A DNA stretch of 64,000 bases, from contig NC_015145.1 of the NCBI RefSeq assembly GCF_000189535.1, forward strand, positions 2,046,001 to 2,110,000, written 5' to 3'. The notes below the pieces were generated by a model, which saw only the letters and a list, made by a program, of their open reading frames with translations, was not told the DNA's origin and made no database searches. The translations under genes were made by a program, and so were the position numbers. Shown here in pieces: positions 16,766 to 24,444 of this stretch (the stretch's first letter is position 1; the number at the start of each line of letters is the position of its first letter). This DNA comes from Pseudarthrobacter phenanthrenivorans Sphe3 (lineage in GTDB: Bacteria; Actinomycetota; Actinomycetes; Actinomycetales; Micrococcaceae).

Positions 16766-17974
16766 TCAGCCCACCGGCGCTTCCACGGGCAGGCGGTCCT
16801 GCTGGTTCGCCTGGTGCTTCCGGTACGCGGAGGCCCGGGCAGGTGCTTGCCGCAGCTTGGTGAACAGCGCCGTTTCCACCGTCAGCCCGGGCCCGAACGC
16901 CATGGAGCAGATCCGTTCGTCCCCGGCCTGTGGGGCCTGTTCCAGGATGTTCCTGATCACAAAGAGAACCGTTGCGCTGCTCATGTTTCCGTAGTTCCGC
17001 AGAATTTCCCGGGCCGGGAGCAGTTGCTTTTCCGTGAGGCCCAGCCTGGATTCGACCTTGTCCAGGATGCTGCGCCCGCCCGGGTGGATGGCCCAGTGGG
17101 GGATGGCGGAGTAGGGGAGGGCGGCCAGGCCCGGTTCGCGGGCGAGGAGCGGTTCCAGTGCACCCACAATGTGGTCGTCAATAATGTGTGGAACGTAGTT
17201 GCCCAGGACCATTTCGAAGCCGTTGTCACCGATATTCCAGGCCATCGAATCCTCGCCAACGGGCGTGAGGACCGTCTCGAAGTGGTCCAGCTGCAGCAGG
17301 GCGTGCTCCTCTGAGCCGGGCCGGGCAGTGACGACGGCGGCTGCGGCACCATCGGCGAAAAGGGCTGAGCCCATGATGGTGTCGGGATCGTTCGAGGTCC
17401 TGACATGCAGGGAGCAGAGCTCGGCGCAGACCACCAGGACCACGGCGTTTGGATCGGCCTCGCAGAAGAGCTTGGCGGCGCGTAATGCGGGAAAAGCCGC
17501 GTAGCAGCCCATGAAGCCGAGGTGGTAGCGCTGGACGGCGGGATCCAGGCCGAGCTCACGCACGATCTTGTAGTCGGGCCCGGGGTTGAAGAAACCCGTG
17601 CAGGAAACTGTGATGAGATGAGTTATGTCAAGTAAATCGAGTTCCGGGTTGGCGTCCATGGCGGAGCGGGCGGCCTGGACGAACAGCTTGGTGGCTTCAC
17701 GGGCAAAGATCTCGTTACGGACCTTGGTGCTGGGATTCAGCAGCAGACCCGTCCGGGGGTCGTAAAACTGCGGATCCTCGGACCGGGCTTCATTCGTCAG
17801 TTCCTCAACGGCCGTGAACCGGGTGTCAATGGCAGCTGAATCAAAGCACGTGCCCACCAGCCGCGACCCGAGCCTGGACAGGCCCGGCTGGGCGGCAAAC
17901 ACGTCCCGGGCTTCGGCCTGGATCAGCATTGTTGTCGGGACTGCAGTTTCGAGTGAACGCACATAGACCGTCAT
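16766..17974 (-). CDS. type III polyketide synthase (chalcone/alkylresorcinol synthase family)
   Basis: The ~402-residue protein has the complete catalytic triad: Cys125 in VSCTGFFNPGPDY, His297 in HWAIHPGGRS and Asn330 in NYGNMSSAT. GFMGCYAAFPALRAA is also conserved. Type III synthases extend acyl-CoA starters with malonyl-CoA and cyclise the product; this one could give alkylresorcinols, pyrones or naphthols. Context with a methyltransferase and flavin hydroxylase favours methylated phenolic or quinone lipids. ATG at 17974 (MTVYVRSLETAVP) was chosen because family homology begins there; longer in-frame starts at 18058 and 18076 add unconserved sequence. Confidence 0.92.
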   Translation of the reverse strand: MTVYVRSLETAVPTTMLIQAEARDVFAAQPGLSRLGSRLVGTCFDSAAIDTRFTAVEELTNEARSEDPQFYDPRTGLLLNPSTKVRNEIFAREATKLFVQAARSAMDANPELDLLDITHLITVSCTGFFNPGPDYKIVRELGLDPAVQRYHLGFMGCYAAFPALRAAKLFCEADPNAVVLVVCAELCSLHVRTSNDPDTIMGSALFADGAAAAVVTARPGSEEHALLQLDHFETVLTPVGEDSMAWNIGDNGFEMVLGNYVPHIIDDHIVGALEPLLAREPGLAALPYSAIPHWAIHPGGRSILDKVESRLGLTEKQLLPAREILRNYGNMSSATVLFVIRNILEQAPQAGDERICSMAFGPGLTVETALFTKLRQAPARASAYRKHQANQQDRLPVEAPVG

Positions 17975-18117
17975 TGACCCATTCTTAAGGAGCCCCGGCT
18001 TTAAGGCAACGGTTCCGGCCGGGCCGATGACCTGCGGACTTGTTCCCAGCTCAAGCATTCGGGGACACTTGGGCAACCCCTGCCGCGATCCTGATCAAAC
18101 GCCGATAATCTACATTA

Positions 18118-18123
18118 TGTCAA
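18118..18123 (-). promoter_or_regulatory. possible -35 element upstream of the PKS operon
   Basis: A perfect TTGACA on the minus strand lies about 145 bp upstream of the PKS start codon. No matching -10 is seen at 16-18 bp, so a regulator-dependent promoter is possible. An inverted repeat TTCGCA-N5-TGCGAA (18139-18155) lies just upstream and could be an operator. Confidence 0.3.
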
Positions 18124-18168
18124 GTTGTAAAAAGGTTGTTCGCAATTTCTGCGAATACGTCCACTCTC

Positions 18169-18200
18169 GATAACGGCTTGTTTAGGCCTAGATAACGGCT
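18169..18200. repeat. GATAACGGCT direct repeats at the left edge of the recombinase module
   Basis: Two exact copies of GATAACGGCT occur at 18169-18178 and 18191-18200 with a 22-bp period. A related 12-mer in inverse orientation (GATAACTGCTTG) lies at 22005-21994, and a further GATAAC at 22053. They bracket the recombinase genes and may be recombinase-binding or end sequences. This is inference from position. Confidence 0.5.
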
Positions 18201-18246
18201 GTGAGCGGCCGGTTTGTTTGTCTGGTCACGGCAGGGATCCGTTCAG

Positions 18247-19500
18247 GTGAGCCCGGACGTGCTGCGCTGCATGTCCACAAATTGGCGTCGTATCAGGCAT
18301 CCTGGGCTCGCAGTTTGCATTTTTTGCATTCTGACTGCAAAACTTGCAGTCGGCATTGGAGGCTTCTTGGGTGATAAGTTCGGCGGTCTCGCGTTCTTGC
18401 CGCTGCCGAATCGGGAGCCGGATCGTGACGCGTTCCTGAGCGAGGTGCTCACCGGGTGGAAGAGATCCCACTTGGCGCAGAACTTCACCCTGCAGACGAC
18501 CAAGCGCCGGGTCGCCTCGGTGATGCGCCTGTCGGACTTCTCGGGCAAGTATCCGTGGGAATGGGGCCCGGTCGACGCGGATGAGCTGTTCGCCCATCTG
18601 CGCGGTGTTGAGAACCTTGCCCTTTCCACCGTCCGGGCGTACCAGACGGACATCAAGCTGTTTTGCGAGTATGCGACCAACCCTGAATACCCGTGGAACG
18701 AGAACTGCGGGCGGCTCTTCGGGACCACCTTTTCCCAGGTGATCACCGAGTTCAACAAGGCCCGGCACGTCCAGGATGCCGATATGGGTCCAGAGAAGCG
18801 TGCCTTCACTCTCGAGGAGCTGCAGGCATTCTTCGACCTGGCCGACCTGGAGGTCGAACGGATCATTAATTCGGGGCGCAAGGGCGCTCTTGCCGCCTGG
18901 CGTGACGCCGTGGCCTTCAAGACCGCCTACGGCTGGGGCCTTCGGCGCGACGAGCTTCGTCACCTCAGCCTCGTGGATTTTTCCCGCAATGTTAAGGCCC
19001 CGTACTTTGGTGACTACGGCATTCTGCGCGTCCGGTTCGGGAAGCCGCAGAAGGGCTCCCCCAAGAAACAGCGGTCCGTCCTGACCCTTCTGGACTGGGC
19101 GGCCGAGGCGGTTGATGACTGGGTCAGGCGCGGTCTTCCCCGGTATGGGCAGCCTGTCGGCGACCTCTTCCCGACTGACCGTGGCGGCCTGGTTCCGGAA
19201 AAGAACCTCCGGGCTCGGATGCGCGGGTTCCTTGATGAACTCGGCTTTCCGCCGGGGCTTGATCTTCACTCCCTGCGCCGGTCCTATGTCACGCATATGC
19301 AGACCGAGCACGGATATGACACCAAGTTCATCTCAATGCAGGTTGGCCACGAGCACACATCGACGACCACGATCTACACCCTGCCCTCCCCCGACTATGC
19401 CGCACGCGAACTCGAACGCGTTCTCAACAGCACCCTGCTGGCCAGCAACAGCAGGGTGCTGACCAAACCCACAACGCCTTCCGGAAAGACACCACGATGA
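18247..19500 (+). CDS. tyrosine-type site-specific recombinase
   Basis: The protein (417 residues from this start) has a SAM-like core-binding domain (NLALSTVRAYQTDIKLFCEYAT) and a C-terminal catalytic domain. All residues of the tyrosine recombinase active site are visible: Arg233 in GLRRDEL, His341 and Arg344 in HSLRRSYVTH, His368 in QVGHEH, and nucleophile Tyr377 in TTTIY. It should therefore be an active DNA strand-exchange enzyme. GTG at 18247 was picked for its AGGGA SD; TTG 18214 and ATG 18271 are alternatives, and family homology starts only near PNREPDRDAF. Its stop overlaps the next ATG (ATGA). Confidence 0.9.
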   Translation: MSPDVLRCMSTNWRRIRHPGLAVCIFCILTAKLAVGIGGFLGDKFGGLAFLPLPNREPDRDAFLSEVLTGWKRSHLAQNFTLQTTKRRVASVMRLSDFSGKYPWEWGPVDADELFAHLRGVENLALSTVRAYQTDIKLFCEYATNPEYPWNENCGRLFGTTFSQVITEFNKARHVQDADMGPEKRAFTLEELQAFFDLADLEVERIINSGRKGALAAWRDAVAFKTAYGWGLRRDELRHLSLVDFSRNVKAPYFGDYGILRVRFGKPQKGSPKKQRSVLTLLDWAAEAVDDWVRRGLPRYGQPVGDLFPTDRGGLVPEKNLRARMRGFLDELGFPPGLDLHSLRRSYVTHMQTEHGYDTKFISMQVGHEHTSTTTIYTLPSPDYAARELERVLNSTLLASNSRVLTKPTTPSGKTPR

Positions 19501-19841
19501 ACCGTCAGATCGACTACCAGTTTCGCGTCAAGGAGCTGATGGCACGCGCCGGGATGCGAAACAGCCGTGATCTTGTTGCTCCGCTTCGGGAGCGCGGCAT
19601 TACGCTCTCCGAGTCGCAGATCTACCGGCTCGTCGGCCAGAACCCGGATCGGATCTCGTTCCAGGTCCTGGCTGCGCTCTGCGACATTTTCAAGGTCGAA
19701 GCCAACGAAATCCTCACCTACACCGCAACGGACGCCCGCACTCAGCGCCGTCGAACCGCGGTCGGCGACGGCACGGATGTCCCCCTTCTGGCCGCCTACC
19801 GGCCGGTTCGGGCGCGCATTACCCGCCCCCATGAGCAGTGA
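19497..19841 (+). CDS. small XRE/Cro-type helix-turn-helix protein of the recombinase module
   Basis: The 114-residue protein begins with an XRE-like HTH (VKELMARAGMRNSRDLVAPL, then LSESQIYRLVGQNPDRISFQVLAALCDIFKVEANEIL). A basic C-terminal tail ends RPVRARITRPHEQ. It starts in an ATGA overlap with the recombinase gene and ends 11 bp inside the next gene, so all three are translationally coupled. It could be a directionality factor or regulator of the recombinases. No direct evidence distinguishes these roles. Confidence 0.85.
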   Translation: MNRQIDYQFRVKELMARAGMRNSRDLVAPLRERGITLSESQIYRLVGQNPDRISFQVLAALCDIFKVEANEILTYTATDARTQRRRTAVGDGTDVPLLAAYRPVRARITRPHEQ

Positions 19842-21369
19842 GTTCAAGCCGCGTGGCCGTCCCCGCTCCAACAGGACGAGCGAGGGCTGCGACCGCTGCG
19901 GAAAGACCACCGGAAAAATCCGGGTCCGTTGGCCAGACGGACGCATCTGCGGCATCTGCTTCACGAACGCAACCCACCGATACGGCCGATGCCCGCTCTG
20001 CGGCGCCGACAGAATGCTCCCCGGCCGGACCGATACAGGCGAGGACATCTGCCGGGAGTGCGCCGGCATCACGACGAACCTCACCTGTGACAACTGCGGC
20101 CGCGAGGCTGAGCGCTTCCGCGGCGGGCATTGCATCTCCTGCGTACTCACCACCGATCTGACCGAGCTCCTCAGGCCAAATGACCCGCCCGACCTGCGGC
20201 TAAAACGCCTGATCAAGATATTGACCGACTCCACCCGGCCCGAGAGCATCTACACCTGGCTGCGCGGCCACGGCGGTCGATCCGCGTCACTGCTCAAGCG
20301 AATCGGCGACCGAGAGATCGAACTCTCCCACCAGGCCTTCGACGAGCTTCCGAAGACGCCGGCGGTCGAGCACCTCCGGGCAATCCTCACCCACAACCGG
20401 ATCCTTCCCGCCCAGGAAGACCGTCAGCTGGCCATGTTTGAACAGTGGCTGGAAGAACGCCTCGACCAGCTCTCCACTACACCGGAAATCCACGCACCCA
20501 TCGAGCGTTTTGCGCGCTGGCATCACCTCAAAAGGCTTCGGGCGGAATCGTCCGCGACGAAGAACATGAACTACGCCGTGCGCTCGGCGAAACAGGAGAT
20601 CACCGAGGCGGGAAAGTTCCTCCGTTGGCTCCACGACGAGCACGGCAGGACAGCATCTTCCATCCGCCAGATGCATCTCGACGAATACCTCTCCGAGGGC
20701 ACCTCGACCCGGCGACATATCCGGAACTTCATCCAATACCTCAAGCGGGAAACGCCAGGGAAGGACATCCAGGTCGCTGCGCGGTTGGCCAGAACAACAC
20801 CTGTCCTCAGCCAACAGGAACGCCTGGACCTCGTCCGCAAGCTCATCGAGGCCGACAACGTCGCCGTCTCGATCCGCATCGCGGGGCTGATCTTCCTGCT
20901 CTATGGCATCCCCATCGGCAGAATTGCCATGCTCACCATCGACGACGTCGAAGTGACCGTCAAGGGCATGTTTCTCAATCTCGGCCGGTACCCAGCGCCC
21001 ATCCCCGAGCTGCTGGCACCCATGTTCTGGGCCCACCTCCAGAACCGCGGCGGCCAGCAGACAGTCAACCGCGACACGCGCTGGCTCTTCCCGGGCGTCC
21101 GCGCAGGATCCCCCCGCTCCCCCAACACCCACCTGCTAAAGCTTCGCGGGATGGGCGTCAACATCCAGGGCATCCGCAACGCCACCCTGCAGAGCCTGGT
21201 CAAAGAAATCGACGCGACCTCACTCGCACGCATGCTCGGATACAGCAAGCAGACTCTGTCCCGCCACGCGGGAGCCACCAGCGCACCCATGGCAAGCTAC
21301 GTCGTTGGCAAGAACCCCCACTTCACCCGAGAACGCAGCCGCGACCAACCGGCGGAAGAAACCCAGTGA
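19831..21369 (+). CDS. zinc-ribbon protein with degenerate tyrosine recombinase fold
   Basis: This 512-residue protein has three N-terminal four-Cys zinc ribbons: C20/C23/C40/C43, C54/C57/C74/C77 and C86/C89/C101/C104. A helical middle region follows, then a phage-integrase-like region with core-binding segment ITEAGKFLRWLHDEHGR. The catalytic half shows only partial signatures: IPIGRIAMLTIDD (first Arg), GIRNATLQSLV (second Arg without the usual His two ahead) and MLGYSKQTLSRH where LGH is expected. A late Tyr sits in PMASYVV. It is probably a structural or regulatory partner of the true recombinase. The ATG at 19831 overlaps the HTH gene by 11 bp. Confidence 0.8.
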   Translation: MSSEFKPRGRPRSNRTSEGCDRCGKTTGKIRVRWPDGRICGICFTNATHRYGRCPLCGADRMLPGRTDTGEDICRECAGITTNLTCDNCGREAERFRGGHCISCVLTTDLTELLRPNDPPDLRLKRLIKILTDSTRPESIYTWLRGHGGRSASLLKRIGDREIELSHQAFDELPKTPAVEHLRAILTHNRILPAQEDRQLAMFEQWLEERLDQLSTTPEIHAPIERFARWHHLKRLRAESSATKNMNYAVRSAKQEITEAGKFLRWLHDEHGRTASSIRQMHLDEYLSEGTSTRRHIRNFIQYLKRETPGKDIQVAARLARTTPVLSQQERLDLVRKLIEADNVAVSIRIAGLIFLLYGIPIGRIAMLTIDDVEVTVKGMFLNLGRYPAPIPELLAPMFWAHLQNRGGQQTVNRDTRWLFPGVRAGSPRSPNTHLLKLRGMGVNIQGIRNATLQSLVKEIDATSLARMLGYSKQTLSRHAGATSAPMASYVVGKNPHFTRERSRDQPAEETQ

Positions 21370-21424
21370 CAAAGCCCGCGCCCGCGTATAGGCTCCGACC
21401 AGCTTCCATCTTCAGGGGGAATCG

Positions 21425-21934
21425 ATGAAGCATTCACGATTATGGCGAAACAGTTTTTGTCTGCTATCTCTCAGCCTGCTCATGACTTCGTGCGCGTCAG
21501 GCACCATCGACCAAGCGGCGACGGACGTCAGCACGCCTTCCCCGACCGTTTCCACGCCTCCCGCGGCGACATGCGCGTCATTCCTGCCGACCGCCGCATG
21601 TTCGCAATACGTCAGCATTTCGGCGACATCCAACGGCGTCGACCTGCCGTGGGCTGCGGCAGGCGGGCTGAGAGTGGAACTTTATTCCGTCAACGGAGAG
21701 CTCCAGTTCGGGGCGAAAACCCCGTGCAATCCGATCAGCGCTCCGGCGGTGATCAACGGGAACACCCTCACACTCGACAAACCCGCAGTCGGGGCGATGG
21801 GCTGCGCCGGCGAGTCTTCTGCGCAGGAGCAATGGGTCATGCAATTCCTAAGCCGGCCCATCGAAATGGCGTTCGTCCAGGACACCCTGACTTGGACCGC
21901 CGGAGCGGACACGCTCAGCTTCAAAAGCAAATAG
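21425..21934 (+). CDS. lipoprotein with META/HslJ-like domain
   Basis: The 169-residue protein has a signal peptide with lipobox SLLMTSC (Cys23), a Ser/Thr/Pro linker, then a domain resembling META/HslJ: a GxxxPCN motif (KTPCNPISAPAVINGNTLTL), an MGCAGE turn and the ending LTWTAGADTLSFKSK. It should be anchored on the outer face of the membrane. Its function is unknown; HslJ-type proteins are linked to stress and antibiotic tolerance. It lies 55 bp after the recombinase trio within the GATAAC-bounded interval, so it may be cargo. The ATG at 21425 has GGGGGAA upstream. Confidence 0.75.
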   Translation: MKHSRLWRNSFCLLSLSLLMTSCASGTIDQAATDVSTPSPTVSTPPAATCASFLPTAACSQYVSISATSNGVDLPWAAAGGLRVELYSVNGELQFGAKTPCNPISAPAVINGNTLTLDKPAVGAMGCAGESSAQEQWVMQFLSRPIEMAFVQDTLTWTAGADTLSFKSK

Positions 21935-21993
21935 CAGCCCCTGGTCTGGGCGTGACCCTTCGCCCACTTGGTCTGACGCTTTGGCAGTGACCT

Positions 21994-22058
21994 CAAGCAG
22001 TTATCAACAACACCTTGGACTCCGCCGGGGGACAGAGAATAAGCCCCAAACTGATAAC
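21994..22058. repeat. GATAAC-type motifs at the right edge of the recombinase module
   Basis: On the minus strand GATAACTGCTTG occupies 22005-21994 and matches 11 of 12 bases of GATAACGGCTTG at 18169-18180. A further GATAAC on the plus strand is at 22053-22058. Together with the left pair they frame the module. Confidence 0.45.
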
Positions 22059-22111
22059 CCGCTTACCCAGTTGAACAAGGATTAGTGCATTTGGTGCACG
22101 GTCACCCCCCG

Positions 22112-23695
22112 CTAGAGTTTCAGCTTCCGCGGCGTTACGGTCAGCCTGATTCCCGCGTTGGGTCCGAGCAGTTCCCTTGAAACCTCCGGAACGTCAATTC
22201 GGCCCTGCCACCGGTTTGGCGTGGTGTCGCTGTCCTTGAGCTGGTCCTTGTCCTCCGGGTTCCAGTCACGAAGTGCCGTGGGAATCGTGCTGTTCCAGGC
22301 GGCCCAGGCCTGAGGCAGCGGCCGATCCGGGCCGGGCGGCTGGATCTCCACTACGAGCGTGTCCTGCCAATCCTCTGTTTGTTCCAGATGGTCGGCAAAG
22401 AAGAAATGCCCTTCCTTTTCCCTGATCGACATGAGCCGGAGCCTGAGTGCATGCCGTAGCCGGGGCACTTCCCTGCCGCCAACGCGCGGCCTTGGCGCTT
22501 TCGAGGAAAGGAACGTGGTCAGCAGCGGAACGGGTGAATCGATGGGGTCGCCTTCCTTCCAGTGCTCCACCTGGACCGGACAGAAATGGGCGGCGCTTTG
22601 TTCGTGGACCATTACGGGAAGCCCCCGGATTGCCAGGCCCACATCAAGCTGGAACTCGACATCGGGCGGGGCTGTTTTTCCGACGATGAACCCGATGAGT
22701 TCCACCTCAACCTTGAGATCGCCGAAGAGGAAGCGCTGGAGGTTCTGGTAGCCCTCCTCCGAATTGACGATGCCATACCGGCCGCTGTGGCTGCGGTGCA
22801 CAACGGCCAGGGGCGCCCCCCGCACTGCCGCATTGTCGATCTGGACCAGGCCGTCGCTTCGCGCTCCCACCGCCTTGGAGGACAGCCCGAATGCGACGTC
22901 GTAGTCCTCCGGATTGGAGCCGACGAGGCAAAACAGCTCGTCCACCGGGAACCCGCCGGGGGGCATCACCGTCCCGCTGAAGGACTCGCGGGTGAGCGTT
23001 CCGCGGAGGGGCGGCGGGGTAAGGTACTCGTACATTCTGTCCGGCCCGAAAATGTCGGCCCCCTGCAGTCCGGTGGCATCGCGGATCTTCTCAAGCAGGC
23101 CAAACCCGACGGCGAAGCGGATTCCCCCATGGGGCGTGGCGTAGGTGAAAACCCTGGCGACGAACTTCGCCCCAGCAGCCGGATCGAACGCGCCGTCGTC
23201 GCCTGCGACACTTTCCGGAATGACGCGCTGCAGGAGTGAACGGCAAATGAGCCCTCCCATGGAGTGCGCCACCAGGAAGACCTTCGGTGCACCGGTCTTC
23301 TCCAGGACAAGCCGGATGAGCCTGAACAGGTCCCGGGCGGCTTCCTCAAAGGAGAAAGCCTCGGCGTCCTCTTCGAAAGTGTCCGCCGAGTCATCATAAA
23401 ACCGGTGAATCCACACAGATGCCGGGTTCACCGAGCCGGCATCTGCACTGTTGAGGAACGCCCACTGGTCTCCGTGAACCGGGACCTCGTACTTGTGGTC
23501 GGTCACCAGCCGCAGCATTGGCGACTCAAACTGGTGGAACTTTGCCCGCCCGTTGCTGTCCGCACGCACGTGCACCGAGCCTTGGCTGAATCCGTAGAAG
23601 GGATCGTCCACGGCGGTGTTTACTGCGGAGCCGGTTCCCGCGAAGCCGCGGACGTAGATCACAGGCAACCTGCCATCGTCGCCGGGAAATCCCAT
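22112..23695 (-). CDS. PGAP1-like alpha/beta hydrolase (lipase/esterase-type)
   Basis: The 527-residue protein starts PVIYVRGFAG and has the nucleophile elbow AHSMGG in KVFLVAHSMGGLICRSLL near residue 155. YATPHGG follows, as in PGAP1 and triacylglycerol lipases. The C-terminal ~200 residues form an additional beta-rich domain without a recognised family. No signal peptide is seen, so it acts in the cytoplasm or by unusual export. ATG at 23695 was selected because a perfect AGGAGGAA precedes it; the open frame extends 95 codons further without support. Upstream lie four GTTAC operator half-sites. Confidence 0.82.
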   Translation of the reverse strand: MGFPGDDGRLPVIYVRGFAGTGSAVNTAVDDPFYGFSQGSVHVRADSNGRAKFHQFESPMLRLVTDHKYEVPVHGDQWAFLNSADAGSVNPASVWIHRFYDDSADTFEEDAEAFSFEEAARDLFRLIRLVLEKTGAPKVFLVAHSMGGLICRSLLQRVIPESVAGDDGAFDPAAGAKFVARVFTYATPHGGIRFAVGFGLLEKIRDATGLQGADIFGPDRMYEYLTPPPLRGTLTRESFSGTVMPPGGFPVDELFCLVGSNPEDYDVAFGLSSKAVGARSDGLVQIDNAAVRGAPLAVVHRSHSGRYGIVNSEEGYQNLQRFLFGDLKVEVELIGFIVGKTAPPDVEFQLDVGLAIRGLPVMVHEQSAAHFCPVQVEHWKEGDPIDSPVPLLTTFLSSKAPRPRVGGREVPRLRHALRLRLMSIREKEGHFFFADHLEQTEDWQDTLVVEIQPPGPDRPLPQAWAAWNSTIPTALRDWNPEDKDQLKDSDTTPNRWQGRIDVPEVSRELLGPNAGIRLTVTPRKLKL

Positions 23696-23772
23696 AACGT
23701 GTTCCTCCTGAACCAACAACCCCAGGGTTCCGGGGCGGCGCTGCGCCCCTTGGGCAGAGTGCACCACCCCAG

Positions 23773-23848
23773 GCGTTACCGCAGCGTTACGCCCCCCCTT
23801 TTTCCTGCCGGCATGCCCCTCCCCTGCCCGGTAACGCGGCCGTAACGG
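23773..23848. promoter_or_regulatory. operator-like array of four (G/C)CGTTAC heptamers with 11-bp period
   Basis: GCGTTAC occurs exactly at 23773-23779 and 23784-23790, a direct repeat with a 4-bp spacer. GTAACGC and GTAACGG at 23831-23837 and 23842-23848 form the mirror pair with the same spacing. Each pair reads GTAAC-N6-GTAAC on one strand. OmpR-fold regulators (SARPs, MtrA, GlnR) bind direct repeats with this 11-bp period. The array is 78-153 bp upstream of the hydrolase gene, and a BTAD/SARP-like gene lies nearby. Confidence 0.6.
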
Positions 23849-24195
23849 CGCCGGCAGTCTACTGAACTCAAGCGAGCCAGCGTCAGAGGAGCACGCCGTG
23901 AATGACCGGGAAGCCCCCACGCACAAACGGGTCATGGCGCACTGCGATGCAAAACCGCAGGCGCCTCCCCCTGATCCCACGCTTCACAGCAAGCGTCACA
24001 GGGCATTGGCCAATCTTGCGCCAATATTTCAGAAACGCGGGCTAACTCCTGATTTTCCTCGAGCAAGATCAGAGAAGCCAAGGGGAATGTGTCCGGCACG
24101 GGCGCCGCAACTTGAGGCAGCAGGGGGATGGCTCGGGACAGAAGCCTGGATCTTCCCACAAGCGTTGGGCCAGAGCGGGGAAGGGCGGCCGGTAC
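23849..24195. other. non-coding or weakly coding stretch upstream of a small gene
   Basis: One plus-strand frame is open from a GTG at 23898 to 24230 with GAGGAG ahead of it. Its product is low-complexity, Arg/Pro-rich and unlike any known family, and it overlaps the better supported gene at 24196. No RNA gene or hairpin terminator was seen. Confidence 0.4.
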
Positions 24196-24444
24196 ATGAG
24201 GGACCATCATTGGTCGGAACCTGCCGGTGAGTCGGGAGCAGGCCCCCAGGGTGCCTCCGCAGGTTTCATGATCATCCGTACCTGGCATGAGCCAGGCCAC
24301 CCCCAGGGTTTCAGGGCCAGAATTACCTACGGGCAAGCGGCTGCTGATGAACAGAACACCGTGACCACCGCGGATCCGGGTGAAGTACTACGAGTGGTGA
24401 AGAGCTGGTTGGCCGCCCAACCAGGAGTCACCGGCCGGAATTAG
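24196..24444 (+). CDS. small hypothetical protein (82 aa)
   Basis: The ORF gives an 82-residue soluble protein whose core FMIIRTWHEPGHPQGFRARITYG, with later ADPGEVLRVVKSWLAAQPG, resembles short unannotated proteins I recall from Micrococcaceae. ATG at 24196 is the likely start, although an internal Met (MIIRTW) at 24268 is possible. No function is known. Its last 57 bp overlap the convergent 3' end of the BTAD regulator gene, so one of the two C termini may be mis-called. Confidence 0.6.
   Translation: MRDHHWSEPAGESGAGPQGASAGFMIIRTWHEPGHPQGFRARITYGQAAADEQNTVTTADPGEVLRVVKSWLAAQPGVTGRN

Larger units (their letters stand above)
18160..22060. mobile_element. putative mobile module with three recombinase-related genes and a lipoprotein
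   Basis: The interval holds a complete tyrosine recombinase, a small HTH protein and a zinc-ribbon recombinase-like protein, linked by ATGA and 11-bp overlaps, then an unrelated lipoprotein gene. GATAAC-type repeats are found at both edges. Similar recombinase, HTH and zinc-ribbon trios occur in other actinobacterial genomes, to my recollection, usually annotated only as integrase and hypothetical proteins. The boundaries are approximate, and no target-site duplication was identified. Confidence 0.5.

Noticed and set aside
21442..21990. Second open frame across the META-like lipoprotein gene
   Set aside because: Arg-rich shadow frame; the lipoprotein signal and domain are in the other frame.
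23898..24230. 110-codon frame with GAGGAG ahead of GTG
   Set aside because: Low-complexity product without known relatives, and it overlaps the more convincing small gene at 24196.
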